This document shows positions 22,163 through 30,757 of a stretch of 46,310 nt of DNA, one piece after another. The stretch is from assembly GCA_035576005.1 (NCBI GenBank), contig DATLXH010000087.1:1-46310 (forward strand). Reading direction: 5' to 3'. How positions within the stretch are numbered: position 1 is the stretch's first letter; each line of letters begins with the position of its first letter. Both the position numbers and the translations under genes were made by a program. This DNA is from DATLXH01 sp035576005. GTDB lineage: Bacteria > Acidobacteriota > Thermoanaerobaculia > Gp7-AA8. The notes beneath the pieces were generated by a model. It had not been told where the DNA came from, ran no database searches, and saw only the letters and a program-made list of their open reading frames with translations.

Positions 22163-23713
22163 ATGACTTTCAGGACACCGGCGACTCTGTCGCGATATCT
22201 GATCCCCACCGCCGTGTCGGTTATGACGGCGCTCCTCGTGACTGCATGTGCGAGCGTCCCAATGCGGCCGAATGCCATTCCCGATGTCGAGCGTGAGTTT
22301 CGAGGAGTCTGGGTGGCCGCGGTGAACAACATCGACTGGCCGTCGAGACGCGACCTCTCGTCGGAAGAGCAGCAGCGCGAGTTAGTGGCGATTCTCGACC
22401 GCGCTGCGGCGCTCAACTTCAATGCCGTGATTCTGCAGATCCGACCCGCCGCAGATGCCCTCTACGCATCGGACCTTGAGCCGTGGTCCGAATATCTGAC
22501 GGGCGAGATGGGCAAGCCTCCCGAGCCTTTCTACGATCCTCTGTCGTTCGCTGTGACTGAGGCGCACGCGAGAGGGCTCGAGCTCCACGCGTGGCTCAAT
22601 CCTTACCGGGCCCATCATCCGACGGGCACCTCGCCCATCGCGGAGACGCATCTGAGTCGCACCAGACCGGAGCTGGTTCGGCAATACGGCAAGTATCTCT
22701 GGTTCGATCCCGGGGCCGAGGAGGTGCGACGTCACGCAGTCAGCGTGGTCACCGATGTGGTCAGGCGTTATGACATCGACGGCGTTCATCTCGACGACTA
22801 TTTCTACCCCTATCCGGAGCAGGGCGCTGATGGAGTAGAGATCGAGTTTCCTGACGAACCAAGCTGGTCCAGCTATCGTTCGGGCGGTGGAGCACTCGAC
22901 AGGAGTGCGTGGCGCCGCGAGAACGTGAACAGTCTGGTTCGAGAGTTGTACGAAGCGATCAAGCTCGAAAAGCGCTGGGTCAAGTTCGGCGTGAGTCCAT
23001 TCGGGATCTGGCGTCCTGGATATCCGGAGCAGATCAGAGGACTCGACGCTTTCGACAACCTTTACGCCGACTCCCGTCTCTGGCTGCAGAAGGGATGGGT
23101 CGATTACCTCGCGCCTCAACTCTACTGGCCGATTGCTCAGAAGGCGCAGAGCTACCCCGTCCTTCTCCGATGGTGGCTCGAGCAGAACTCGAGTGGCCGG
23201 CATGTGTGGGCAGGAATCATTCCGAGCAGGATCGCTGGCCGCGGCGGTAGCAGCACGAAAAAAAGCGTGTCGGCGAATGAGATCATCGATCAGATCCGAA
23301 TGACGCGGGAGCTCGAAGGTGGCGGCGTGATTCACTTCAGCATGAAAAGCCTGATGCAGAATCGCGACGAGATCGCGGACAAGCTCCTTCAGACGGTGTA
23401 TGCCAGGCCGGCCCTCGTGCCCGCCTCGCCGTGGCTTGGCGCAGTCGCTCCGTCCGCGCCGCTGGTGAGTGCCCGCATCACCGATGACGGCGTCGTCCTC
23501 GACTTCGCTCCGCAGGGGGACACGAGCGTCTGGCTCTGGGCGGTGAGAAAAAAGGTGAAATCGAAATGGAGTCTCGAGCTCGTTCCGGGGAGTCTTCGCA
23601 GCTGGAAGATCAGCGGTTCCACTCGGAGCGATTCGCGTCCTGTCGACGTCGCTGTGTCAGCCGTGAATCGTCTCGGCGGGGAAAGTCCTGTCACTCGAAT
23701 CGTGAAACCCTGA
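22163..23713 (+). CDS. GHL10-type glycoside hydrolase-like lipoprotein
   Basis: The 516-residue protein has an N-terminal signal ending in LLVTACAS, a clear lipobox. The GHL10 (DUF187) TIM-barrel-like domain follows: REFRGVWVAAVNNIDWPS, LNFNAVILQIRPAADALYAS, HARGLELHAWLNPYRA, YDIDGVHLDDYFYPYP (acidic pair where hydrolases have catalytic residues), VKFGVSPFGIWRPG and GWVDYLAPQLYW. The C-terminal 110 residues look like a beta-sandwich (fibronectin-type) domain. Related proteins act on cell-wall or other glycans, and some are thought to bind peptidoglycan; the substrate here is unknown. The ATG at 22163 was chosen because it fits the signal peptide and the -10 element just upstream; the frame is open from 22097. 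Confidence 0.88.
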   Translation: MTFRTPATLSRYLIPTAVSVMTALLVTACASVPMRPNAIPDVEREFRGVWVAAVNNIDWPSRRDLSSEEQQRELVAILDRAAALNFNAVILQIRPAADALYASDLEPWSEYLTGEMGKPPEPFYDPLSFAVTEAHARGLELHAWLNPYRAHHPTGTSPIAETHLSRTRPELVRQYGKYLWFDPGAEEVRRHAVSVVTDVVRRYDIDGVHLDDYFYPYPEQGADGVEIEFPDEPSWSSYRSGGGALDRSAWRRENVNSLVRELYEAIKLEKRWVKFGVSPFGIWRPGYPEQIRGLDAFDNLYADSRLWLQKGWVDYLAPQLYWPIAQKAQSYPVLLRWWLEQNSSGRHVWAGIIPSRIAGRGGSSTKKSVSANEIIDQIRMTRELEGGGVIHFSMKSLMQNRDEIADKLLQTVYARPALVPASPWLGAVAPSAPLVSARITDDGVVLDFAPQGDTSVWLWAVRKKVKSKWSLELVPGSLRSWKISGSTRSDSRPVDVAVSAVNRLGGESPVTRIVKP

Positions 23714-23733
23714 AAGGCAGTATCTCCTGAACC

Positions 23734-23739
23734 TATAAT
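23734..23739 (+). promoter_or_regulatory. Putative -10 element of the M20 peptidase gene
   Basis: A perfect TATAAT ends 7 bases before the ATG at 23747. The upstream candidate ATG at 23738 lies inside this hexamer and so cannot be transcribed from it, which favours 23747 and a leaderless message. Confidence 0.55.
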
Positions 23740-23746
23740 GCGGCCG

Positions 23747-25138
23747 ATGAAACGCCTTCCCGGAATTGTTACCTGTCTCGTCGTCATGTCGGCCGCGACT
23801 CTCTGGGCCGCCCCGCCTGAGCTCACTGCCCGGCAGAAGCAGCTCACTCGCGATATTTACAAACAACTCATCGAGATCAACACCACGGACTCGGTAGGGA
23901 ACACGACGACAGCATCGGAGGCGATGGCCGCACGACTGCTGGCAGCCGGATTCCCGGCTGATGACGTCAAAGTCCTCGGGCCGCATCCGCGGAAAGGCAA
24001 TCTCGTCGCTCGCCTCCGCGGCTCCGGCAGACAGAAGCCGCTACTGCTGCTCGCTCATCTGGATGTCGTGGAAGCGAAGAAGGAAGACTGGTCAGTCGAC
24101 CCGTTCGCCTTTCTCGAAAAAGATGGTTTCTTTTACGGGCGTGGGACCTCCGATGACAAAGCGATGGCGGCCATCTGGATCGCCAACCTCATCCGATACA
24201 AGGAAGAGGGTTTTGTTCCGAATCGCGATCTGATCGTGGCACTCACCGCGGATGAAGAGGGAGGCGATTTCAACGGTGTCGACTGGCTCATCAGGAATCA
24301 CCGGAACCTCATTGACGCCGAGCTCTGCCTCAACGAAGGGGGAGGAGGACGTTCGAAGAAGGGAAAGAAGCTCTACAACGGAGTTGGTGCGAGCGAGAAG
24401 GTCTACATCACGTTCCGGCTGGAAGCGACGAACAAGGGTGGACATAGCTCCGTGCCGCAGAAAACGAACGCGATCTACCAGTTGGCAAATGCTCTTTCCA
24501 AGCTCGAGAAGCATACGTTTCCCCTGAAACTCAATGAGGTGACGCGCGCGTATTTCAAACGCATCGGACAGATGGAGGGTGGGGCGAGCGGCGCGGACAT
24601 GAAGGCGCTCGCAGACCGTAATGACGAGCCCGCAGCGGCACGCCTGTCCGAATCTCCCGTGTACAGCGCGCTCATGCGCACCACATGCGTTGCCACCCGG
24701 CTCGAGGGAGGTCACGCTGACAACGCGCTGCCGCAGATGGCCCGGGCGACCGTCAACTGCCGTGTGCTTCCGGGCGAATCCACCGACGACGTGCGTCGGA
24801 CCGTGGAACGGATCATCGATGACTCCACAATTGCGATCTCCTGGATCGAAGAAGCGAAGCCAAGCGTCCCATCTCCTCTCTCACCGTCGATCATGAAGCC
24901 CATCGAGACGCTCACAAGCGAGTTCTGGCCGGGCGTACCGGTGCTTCCCCTCATGGCAACCGGTGCGAGTGATGGGCTCTACCTGAGGAACGCGGGGATT
25001 CCAACCTACGGAGTATCGGGGCTGTTCAGCGACATCGACGACATCAGAGCGCACGGACGCGATGAAAGAATGGGCGTTCAGCCGTTCTACGAAGGAACGC
25101 AGTTCCTCTACAGACTTGTAAAGAAGCTATCCTCATAG
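23747..25138 (+). CDS. Exported M20 family metallopeptidase
   Basis: The 463-residue protein begins with a signal peptide (MKRLPGIVTCLVVMSAATLWAA, cleavage probably after AA), so it works outside the cytoplasm. The two-zinc site of M20 peptidases is visible in order: LLLAHLDVV (His), the bridging Asp in GRGTSDDK, ADEEGG (catalytic and metal Glu), LNEGGGG, and a C-terminal His in IRAHGRDER. The dimerisation domain holds NKGGHSSVPQKTNAIYQLANAL. Members cut dipeptides, N-acyl or other amide bonds; the substrate is unknown. The stop codon is the first base triplet of a three-unit 12-base tandem repeat at 25136-25171. Confidence 0.92.
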   Translation: MKRLPGIVTCLVVMSAATLWAAPPELTARQKQLTRDIYKQLIEINTTDSVGNTTTASEAMAARLLAAGFPADDVKVLGPHPRKGNLVARLRGSGRQKPLLLLAHLDVVEAKKEDWSVDPFAFLEKDGFFYGRGTSDDKAMAAIWIANLIRYKEEGFVPNRDLIVALTADEEGGDFNGVDWLIRNHRNLIDAELCLNEGGGGRSKKGKKLYNGVGASEKVYITFRLEATNKGGHSSVPQKTNAIYQLANALSKLEKHTFPLKLNEVTRAYFKRIGQMEGGASGADMKALADRNDEPAAARLSESPVYSALMRTTCVATRLEGGHADNALPQMARATVNCRVLPGESTDDVRRTVERIIDDSTIAISWIEEAKPSVPSPLSPSIMKPIETLTSEFWPGVPVLPLMATGASDGLYLRNAGIPTYGVSGLFSDIDDIRAHGRDERMGVQPFYEGTQFLYRLVKKLSS

Positions 25139-25171
25139 ATGGCGCAATAGATCGCGCAATAGATAGCGCAG
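25136..25171. repeat. Three 12-base tandem units
   Basis: The unit TAGATNGCGCAA occurs three times in a row (the last ends in G). The first TAG is the stop codon of the M20 peptidase gene, and every unit carries the same TAG in the same frame. Confidence 0.8.
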
Positions 25172-25193
25172 CCCTGACGCTCGGCATTTGACG

Positions 25194-25312
25194 ACTCGGA
25201 GCGCCGGCTTCCAGCCGGCCGTACCGCCGGCATCTTGCCGGCTTTTCCTCGGGGGAGATAGCCCGGCCGGCTGGAAGCCAGCGGTACGGCCGCCTGGAAG
25301 GCGGCGCTCCTA
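25194..25312. repeat. Type B palindromic repeat, full copy
   Basis: Nested inverted arms: GGAGCGCCGGCTTCCAGCCG at the left and CCTGGAAGGCGGCGCTCC at the right, with CCGTACCGCCGGCATCTTGC and GGCTGGAAGCCAGCGGTACGG inside. Other copies are at 41541-41628 and 43896-44192. It fills the gap between the M20 peptidase and glycosyltransferase genes. Confidence 0.85.
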
Positions 25313-25355
25313 CCTCAGCCAGGTCACCGATCAAGAGACAGTCAGAATCAAGGGC

Positions 25356-26981
25356 TCACGGAATCATTTTTCGCTCGACTGCCCGGGCCCATACCACCGA
25401 GAGACCTTTCGCAGGCGAGTGAGCCACGAACCGATGGGTTCCAGGGGCCAGCAACCTGGGACCGATGTAACTGGTCCCATCCAGCACTCCCGTAACCGGG
25501 CCTCTGGCAATCATTGCGTAACGTTCCGGTACCGCAATGGTGAACTCGACTTCCTGTCCGTCGTCGAGCGATTGCAGGGTCTTTCCGCAGACGCGAACGC
25601 TCCCCGCCGGGATGTAGTTGTCGTTCATGAATGCTCGCGCTTTCGTTGAAAAGGCCTTCTGGTCCTGAACGACGACACAACATCGCTTCGCGACGATGTC
25701 GGCAGCTACGGTGTCCGGCAGGATCCCTCGCTTCACGAGCTCACGTCCTACGTGCTCGAATATGTAACGGGTGGGCCTGAGGCGATAGACGCTTTCGCCT
25801 TTGATGTCCATCACGTAGTCTGCAGAATCGGTCAGCTTGAGGACGTCAGCGATGAGTCGCTGCGGATAGTCGGGGGGACGTTTCCAGAGATCGCCATAAG
25901 AGAACGTCCAGATCATTCCAGCCAGAACCAGGGCTGCTAACCATGGCGCCCTTCGAAACGAACGCTTGTCGAGTGCCGTCACGGCTCGCGCTGAGAATAG
26001 AATGACCACTATGGGCAGGATCGCAAGAAAGTCACGCGTCGTGATGATGGGCCACAGGCAGAGAAGTGCAATGAGGTAATACACGCAGGTAAGCGCAAGG
26101 AAGGTCGATTTGTCCGGCGCTGTATCGGATCTGCGAAAGCGTGATCGGGCGCTCAGAAGAAGTGCTCCTGCCAGTAGCGGGAGAGCGATCAGACCGCCGA
26201 TCCGTCGCACGTTAGAGACGCGGAAGAGGCTGTTGAATCCCCACGCTCCGTAGGCCAGGTCGTTGATTGCACCAAGCCATCCGAAGAATAGTGCTACCAG
26301 CAGCGGAGCGACGGCGAACGCAAGACCTCCAAAGGCCACTGCCAGCAACTGTGTGCCGAGCGTCCCGCTCTGTTCATCGCGATCGATCGAGCGAAGCGTA
26401 ATTGCAGTGAGGACGAGAGCGATGATGAGGATCGCTGTCTTGAGTGACATCGCGAGAGCGACTCCAAGGATCAATCCCGCAGTCACCGAGCGCATGACAG
26501 TGAACCGGCCACTGATGAGAATGAAAAGCGCGGCCATGAGAAGAGCGCACCAGGGGACATCGTTCCTGAACTCGACAGTCTTCAGCAGGAATGGCGGGGT
26601 GACGCCGAGGAGCATGACGCTCGCGAGGGCGATGACGGGACTGAAGACACGCCTTGCGATGAGCCAGGTGAGCAGCAGCGTAACGAGTGCGAAGGGAAGG
26701 ATGAAAAAGCGAGCGCGAATGAGAATGTCCGCAGACTCGGGACTCAGGCTGAGAAGCGGAATCGACAACAGGTGAAACAGGGGAGGGTGGTTGTCGAATA
26801 CGTCACGGTACTGCACCAGGCCGCGGGCCCATCCCCAGACAACGTGAAGATGCTGCGGCTCGTCAGAGTCGGTCCGATACCAGAAGATGCAGAAGATCCG
26901 GAACGCGAGGGTGGAGAAAAGGAGAGCCAGAAGAGATCGGTTGTTCCGGGGGAGGGTCGCGCCGTGAGGGGATGATGTCAT
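25356..26981 (-). CDS. GT39/ArnT-like membrane glycosyltransferase
   Basis: The 541-residue protein has a long array of hydrophobic segments (about 10-12) in residues 20-385 and a soluble C-terminal domain of about 150 residues, as in the GT-C fold enzymes of the dolichyl-phosphate-mannose / ArnT family (PMT_2). The first external loop carries WYRTDSDEPQHLH and DVFDNHPPLFHLLS, with the acidic residues expected for catalysis. Such enzymes move a sugar from a polyprenyl-phosphate carrier to a lipid or protein outside the membrane. The acceptor is unknown. The C-terminal domain has several Cys (KRCCVVVQDQKAF, VRVCGKTL). The frame starts at 27059, but the ATG at 26981 (MTSSPHGATL) is more likely. 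Confidence 0.85.
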   Translation of the reverse strand: MTSSPHGATLPRNNRSLLALLFSTLAFRIFCIFWYRTDSDEPQHLHVVWGWARGLVQYRDVFDNHPPLFHLLSIPLLSLSPESADILIRARFFILPFALVTLLLTWLIARRVFSPVIALASVMLLGVTPPFLLKTVEFRNDVPWCALLMAALFILISGRFTVMRSVTAGLILGVALAMSLKTAILIIALVLTAITLRSIDRDEQSGTLGTQLLAVAFGGLAFAVAPLLVALFFGWLGAINDLAYGAWGFNSLFRVSNVRRIGGLIALPLLAGALLLSARSRFRRSDTAPDKSTFLALTCVYYLIALLCLWPIITTRDFLAILPIVVILFSARAVTALDKRSFRRAPWLAALVLAGMIWTFSYGDLWKRPPDYPQRLIADVLKLTDSADYVMDIKGESVYRLRPTRYIFEHVGRELVKRGILPDTVAADIVAKRCCVVVQDQKAFSTKARAFMNDNYIPAGSVRVCGKTLQSLDDGQEVEFTIAVPERYAMIARGPVTGVLDGTSYIGPRLLAPGTHRFVAHSPAKGLSVVWARAVERKMIP

Positions 26982-27122
26982 TGGGAGTGAAAGACCGACG
27001 GCATCTCGCGGAACCGGGCAATCAGGGAGCCAGGTACAAGCTCGCGAGATCCTTCCCACACGCCCAAGCTCGGGATAACACCTCGTTTCTTCCTCTCAGG
27101 CACGGCACTTTTTCCGGGCGGG

Positions 27123-27878
27123 TTACGACTCCTGCGCTTTCGCCTTGAACTTGCTCTTGATGTAATCGCGATTCATTCGGGCGATCCAGTCGATGCTGAT
27201 GGCCTTCGGACAGACGGCCTCGCACTCCCCGTAGTTCGTGCAGCTGCCGAACATCTCTTCCATCACGTCGACCATTCGCTCGACGCGCGAATACCGCTCA
27301 GGCTGCCCCTGAGGCAGGGTGCCCAGGTGCGAGACCTTCGCTGAGGTAAACAGCTGAGCCGCGCCATTCGGGCATTGCGCTACACACGCGCCACACTGAA
27401 TGCACTCAGCTGCGTCCATCGCGCTGTCGGACATCGGCTTCGGAATCGGAATCAGATTCGCTTCGGGGGCGCTACCCGTCGAGACCGAGATGTAGCCGCC
27501 AGCCTGGATGATGCGATCAAGGCCGCTCCGATCAACCATGAGGTCGCGGATGACCGGAAACGCGCGCGCGCGCCACGGCTCGATGACGACTTTTTCCCCA
27601 TCCTTAAAGTGACGCATGTGCAACTGACAGGTCGCGGTTCCCGCTTTCGGACCGTGGGCAATGCCATTGATCATCATTCCGCACGATCCGCAAATGCCCT
27701 CGCGGCAGTCATGCTCGAAGACAATCGGCGCTTCGCTTTTCTCGATGAGCGATTCGTTAACAATGTCGAGCATCTCGAGAAACGACGCGTCAGGACTGAT
27801 GTCCTTCGCTTCGTAGTTGACGAAAGATCCTTTCGCATCGCGGTTCGCCTGCCGCCATACGCTGAGTGTCAGGTTCAT
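27123..27878 (-). CDS. sdhB: Succinate dehydrogenase / fumarate reductase iron-sulfur subunit
   Basis: The 251-residue protein passes electrons from the flavoprotein to quinone. The N-terminal ferredoxin domain binds [2Fe-2S] through CREGICGSC and a later Cys (TATC); the C-terminal domain has CIQCGACVAQCPNG and a second cluster-binding region ending CEAVCPK for the [4Fe-4S] and [3Fe-4S] centres. The order sdhC, sdhA, sdhB on the minus strand is one operon, with about 145 bases between sdhC and sdhA and 85 bases between sdhA and sdhB. Both gaps are filled by repeats. The sequence resembles the b558-type enzymes of Bacteroidota, Campylobacterota and Acidobacteriota. Confidence 0.95.
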   Translation of the reverse strand: MNLTLSVWRQANRDAKGSFVNYEAKDISPDASFLEMLDIVNESLIEKSEAPIVFEHDCREGICGSCGMMINGIAHGPKAGTATCQLHMRHFKDGEKVVIEPWRARAFPVIRDLMVDRSGLDRIIQAGGYISVSTGSAPEANLIPIPKPMSDSAMDAAECIQCGACVAQCPNGAAQLFTSAKVSHLGTLPQGQPERYSRVERMVDVMEEMFGSCTNYGECEAVCPKAISIDWIARMNRDYIKSKFKAKAQES

Positions 27879-27890
27879 TGATCAAAACTC

Positions 27891-27926
27891 CTGTGGCCGG
27901 ACATTCCAATGTCCGACGGGGCCGGT
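27891..27926. repeat. Type C palindromic repeat between sdhB and sdhA
   Basis: TGTGGCCGGACATTCCAATG plus TCCGACGGGGCC, a single hairpin. It falls inside the sdh operon and would form a hairpin in the mRNA just 5' of sdhB. Confidence 0.75.
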
Positions 27927-27963
27927 AGTGGAGACAAGGTGCGAGGGTTGCTGAATCGCAGCG

Positions 27964-29877
27964 TCACTTGTAGCTCCTCTGGGCGAGATGAACGTTCTCA
28001 AAGTCCAATCGTTCTTTGTGAAGCTCGGACTTCTCCTTGTCGCCCTTGAACTCCCATGCTGCGACGTACGCGAACTTGTCGTCGTTCCGCTGTGCTTCTC
28101 CATCTGCGGTCTGATACTCGGTGCGGAAATGACCGCCCGCCGACTCCTCACGCTCGAGCGCATCGAAGCACATGAGCTCAGCGAGCTCGAAGAAATCGGC
28201 CACACGCCCCGCTTTCTCGAGTGATTGATTCGCTTCCTCGTTAGTGCCGAGCACGCGCACGTTTCGCCAGTACTCGGCGCGCAGATCGCGAATCCTGGTG
28301 ATCGCTGTCTGAAGACCTTCCTTATTGCGCGCCATCCCGCAGTAATCCCACGTGATCGCTCCGAGCTCGCGATGAAACGAATCGACGCTGCGAGTCCCCC
28401 TCGCGGAAAGAAGCCTGGCGGTGCGACTGGCCACATCTTTCTCCGTATCGCGGAACTCCACCGCATCCGAACCCTTTTTCTTTCCCGACTGTCGCGCCAG
28501 GTAGTCGCCCACCGTCGCAGGAAGAACAAAGTAGCCGTCTGCGAGTCCCTGCATGAGAGCACTCGCGCCGAGCCGGTTCGCTCCATGATCGGAAAAGTTC
28601 GCTTCGCCGATCACGAACAGTCCCTCGATCGTTCCCATCAGGTTGTAGTCGACCCAGAGACCGCCCATCGTGTAGTGGGGAGCGGGGTAGATCCGCATCG
28701 GAGATGCGTACGGGTTTTCCGCAGTGATGTCCTGATACATCTCGAAGAGGTTGCCGTAGCGCTCTTCGATGGTTTTCTTCCCGAGGCGTTTGATCGAATC
28801 GGCGAAATCGAGAAAGACTCCTCGCGCCCCCGGTCCTACACCGCGCCCTGCATCACACGCTTCTTTCGCTGCACGCGAGGCGATGTCGCGCGGCGCGAGA
28901 TTGCCGAAGCTGGGATATTTGCGCTCGAGGAAGTAGTCGCGCTCCCCCTCCGGGATCTGTGCCGCCGCGCGAGTGTCGCCCTGAGTCTTTGGTACCCAGA
29001 TGCGGCCGTCGTTGCGTAACGACTCGGACATCAGGGTGAGCTTCGACTGATAGTCGCCGCTTTGAGGGATGCACGTGGGATGGATCTGCGTGAAACACGG
29101 ATTCGCGAAGAGGGCGCCTCGACGGTGCGCACGCCAGATAGCCGACGTGTTGCACGCCTTGGCGTTCGTTGAGAGATAGAAGACGTTCGAGTAGCCGCCT
29201 GTCCCGAGAACCGTCGCGTCTGCGGAGTGAGACTCGATCTGTCCCGTCACAAGGTCGCGAGTCACGATTCCCCGAGCCTGACCGTCCGAGACCACGAGGT
29301 CGAGCATCTCGGTGCGGTTATACATCTTGACGCGTCCAAGTGCGATCTGTCGCTCCAGTGCCTGGAATGCGCCGAGCAGCAGTTGCTGTCCGGTCTGTCC
29401 TCGCGCGTAGAACGTGCGCGAGACCTGGACGCCTCCGAAAGATCGGTTCTCGAGCAGACCGCCGTACTCCCGGGCAAAAGGGACGCCCTGAGCGACAGCC
29501 TGATCGATGATGTCCACACTGAGCTGGGCGAGTCGATAGACGTTCGCTTCGCGAGCGCGGTAGTCGCCCCCTTTCACAGTGTCATAGAAAAGACGGAAGA
29601 CGCTGTCTCCATCGTTCTGATAGTTCTTGGCTGCGTTGATCCCGCCCTGAGCCGCGATGCTGTGCGCGCGACGCGGGGAGTCATGAAACACGAAGCACTT
29701 CACGTTGTATCCGAGCTCACCCAACGTCGCTGCAGCAGCTGCGCCCGCAAGTCCGGCGCCTACGACGATCACATCGAGCTTGCGCTTGTTGTTAGGGTTT
29801 ACGAGCTTGTAGTCGAATCGGGCCTTGTCCCACTTTTGAGCGATCGGGCCCTCGGGGATCTTTGCGTCCAGTTTCAT
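27964..29877 (-). CDS. sdhA: Succinate dehydrogenase / fumarate reductase flavoprotein subunit
   Basis: The 637-residue protein oxidises succinate to fumarate with covalently bound FAD. The Rossmann motif VVGAGLAGAAAAATLGELG (about residues 37-56), the His-FAD region AHSIAAQGGINAAKN, the substrate segments HPTCIPQSG and PAPHYTMGGLWVDYN, and GEANFSDHGANRLGASALMQGLADG are all present. The C-terminal helical domain (REEQ-rich, ending ENVHLAQRSYK) is as expected. The length of 637 residues fits the large form found with single-subunit cytochrome b558-type SdhC. It is preceded by sdhC and followed by sdhB. Confidence 0.96.
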   Translation of the reverse strand: MKLDAKIPEGPIAQKWDKARFDYKLVNPNNKRKLDVIVVGAGLAGAAAAATLGELGYNVKCFVFHDSPRRAHSIAAQGGINAAKNYQNDGDSVFRLFYDTVKGGDYRAREANVYRLAQLSVDIIDQAVAQGVPFAREYGGLLENRSFGGVQVSRTFYARGQTGQQLLLGAFQALERQIALGRVKMYNRTEMLDLVVSDGQARGIVTRDLVTGQIESHSADATVLGTGGYSNVFYLSTNAKACNTSAIWRAHRRGALFANPCFTQIHPTCIPQSGDYQSKLTLMSESLRNDGRIWVPKTQGDTRAAAQIPEGERDYFLERKYPSFGNLAPRDIASRAAKEACDAGRGVGPGARGVFLDFADSIKRLGKKTIEERYGNLFEMYQDITAENPYASPMRIYPAPHYTMGGLWVDYNLMGTIEGLFVIGEANFSDHGANRLGASALMQGLADGYFVLPATVGDYLARQSGKKKGSDAVEFRDTEKDVASRTARLLSARGTRSVDSFHRELGAITWDYCGMARNKEGLQTAITRIRDLRAEYWRNVRVLGTNEEANQSLEKAGRVADFFELAELMCFDALEREESAGGHFRTEYQTADGEAQRNDDKFAYVAAWEFKGDKEKSELHKERLDFENVHLAQRSYK

Positions 29878-29917
29878 GAGCTGTATGGATCTCCCTGAGA
29901 ATGGAAAACCTGAACGT

Positions 29918-30004
29918 AGAACGCAGAACGCAGAAGGAAGAACGAAGAAAAAAGACAGACCCCGGTCACCTTTTCTTCGTTCTTCCTTCTGCGTTCTGCG
30001 TTCT
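29918..30004. repeat. Type H long hairpin between sdhC and sdhA
   Basis: A perfect 34-base inverted repeat (29918-29951 and 29971-30004) with a 19-base loop, purine-rich on one arm (AGAACGCAGAACGCAGAAGG...). The arms themselves contain tandem GAACGCA. It forms a very stable RNA hairpin in the middle of the sdh operon. A fragment of similar style is near 18207. Confidence 0.9.
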
Positions 30005-30022
30005 CCATTCGCATTTTTTCTC

Positions 30023-30700
30023 TCATTTCACTGCTCCGAGAAGGATTGCGATGGGAAAGGAGAGGTTGCCGGCGACGATGAGCAGGGCGAACGTCGTAGC
30101 AAACGACCGGCGCCATTTATTGAAGCGGGGATGATTCCACCCGAGGGATTGAAAGAGACTCCAGAGCCCGTGGTAGAGATGAAGACCCAGGGCGATCTGA
30201 GCCACGATGTAGAAGATGGCGACCCATCCGACCTGGAGACCAGCAACGACGTTGTGATACGGGTCCGTTGGCGAAAAACTGGGATGCACCGAACCCCATG
30301 TCAGGTGGAGGAGGTGATAGATGATGAATAGAAGAATGAGGAGGCCGCCCCAGCGCATCGTGCGTGAGGCGTAGCTCGCGGCTACGTACTTCTTCCCTTT
30401 GTATCCTTCGGGACGTGCTTTGCGATTCATCAGGGTCAGCGTGACCGTGGCATGAATATGAAGGGCAACGCTGATGAGTAGAACTACTCGCGAGACCCAG
30501 AGCAGAGCTTCGTTCGGCACCGCCGGAGCTCCCATCTCGCGCAGCCAGTGCGCGTACTCATTGAAGTGACTGGCGCCGAGATAGAGCTTCAGATTCCCGA
30601 GCATGTGCGCGGTAATCCAGCCGAACAGGATGATGCCGGTCAGCGCCATCACGGTCTTTTTGCCGATGGCGGACCGATAGAAATTCAAGAACCACGACAT
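30023..30700 (-). CDS. sdhC: Succinate dehydrogenase cytochrome b558 subunit
   Basis: The 225-residue membrane protein has about five hydrophobic segments and anchors the enzyme, binding two b haems in related proteins. Visible features include SAIGKKTVMALTGIILFGWITAHMLGNL (His as haem ligand), SVALHIHATVTLTLMNRKAR, FIIYHLLHLTWG and QIALGLHLYHGLWSLFQSLGWNH. These are typical of the sdhC b558 family used with menaquinone in diverse bacteria. It has GAGGT nine bases before the ATG. It is first in the sdhCAB operon, with a likely promoter at 30731-30757. Confidence 0.93.
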   Translation of the reverse strand: MSWFLNFYRSAIGKKTVMALTGIILFGWITAHMLGNLKLYLGASHFNEYAHWLREMGAPAVPNEALLWVSRVVLLISVALHIHATVTLTLMNRKARPEGYKGKKYVAASYASRTMRWGGLLILLFIIYHLLHLTWGSVHPSFSPTDPYHNVVAGLQVGWVAIFYIVAQIALGLHLYHGLWSLFQSLGWNHPRFNKWRRSFATTFALLIVAGNLSFPIAILLGAVK

Positions 30701-30730
30701 GAGCGATTTACCTCGTCAGCAAACATTCGC

Positions 30731-30757
30731 ATGATAACCCGCCCACTGACGACTCAA
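30731..30757 (-). promoter_or_regulatory. Putative promoter of the sdhCAB operon
   Basis: On the minus strand TTGAGT (30757-30752) is followed after 15 bases by TATCAT (30736-30731), giving a start about 24 bases before the sdhC ATG. The spacing is short, and the -35 overlaps the end of moaA. Confidence 0.4.

Noticed and set aside
25194..25312. Possible CRISPR or phage attachment site in the repeat-rich gaps
   Set aside because: The repeats are palindromes in varied spacing, without regular spacers or an integrase or cas gene.
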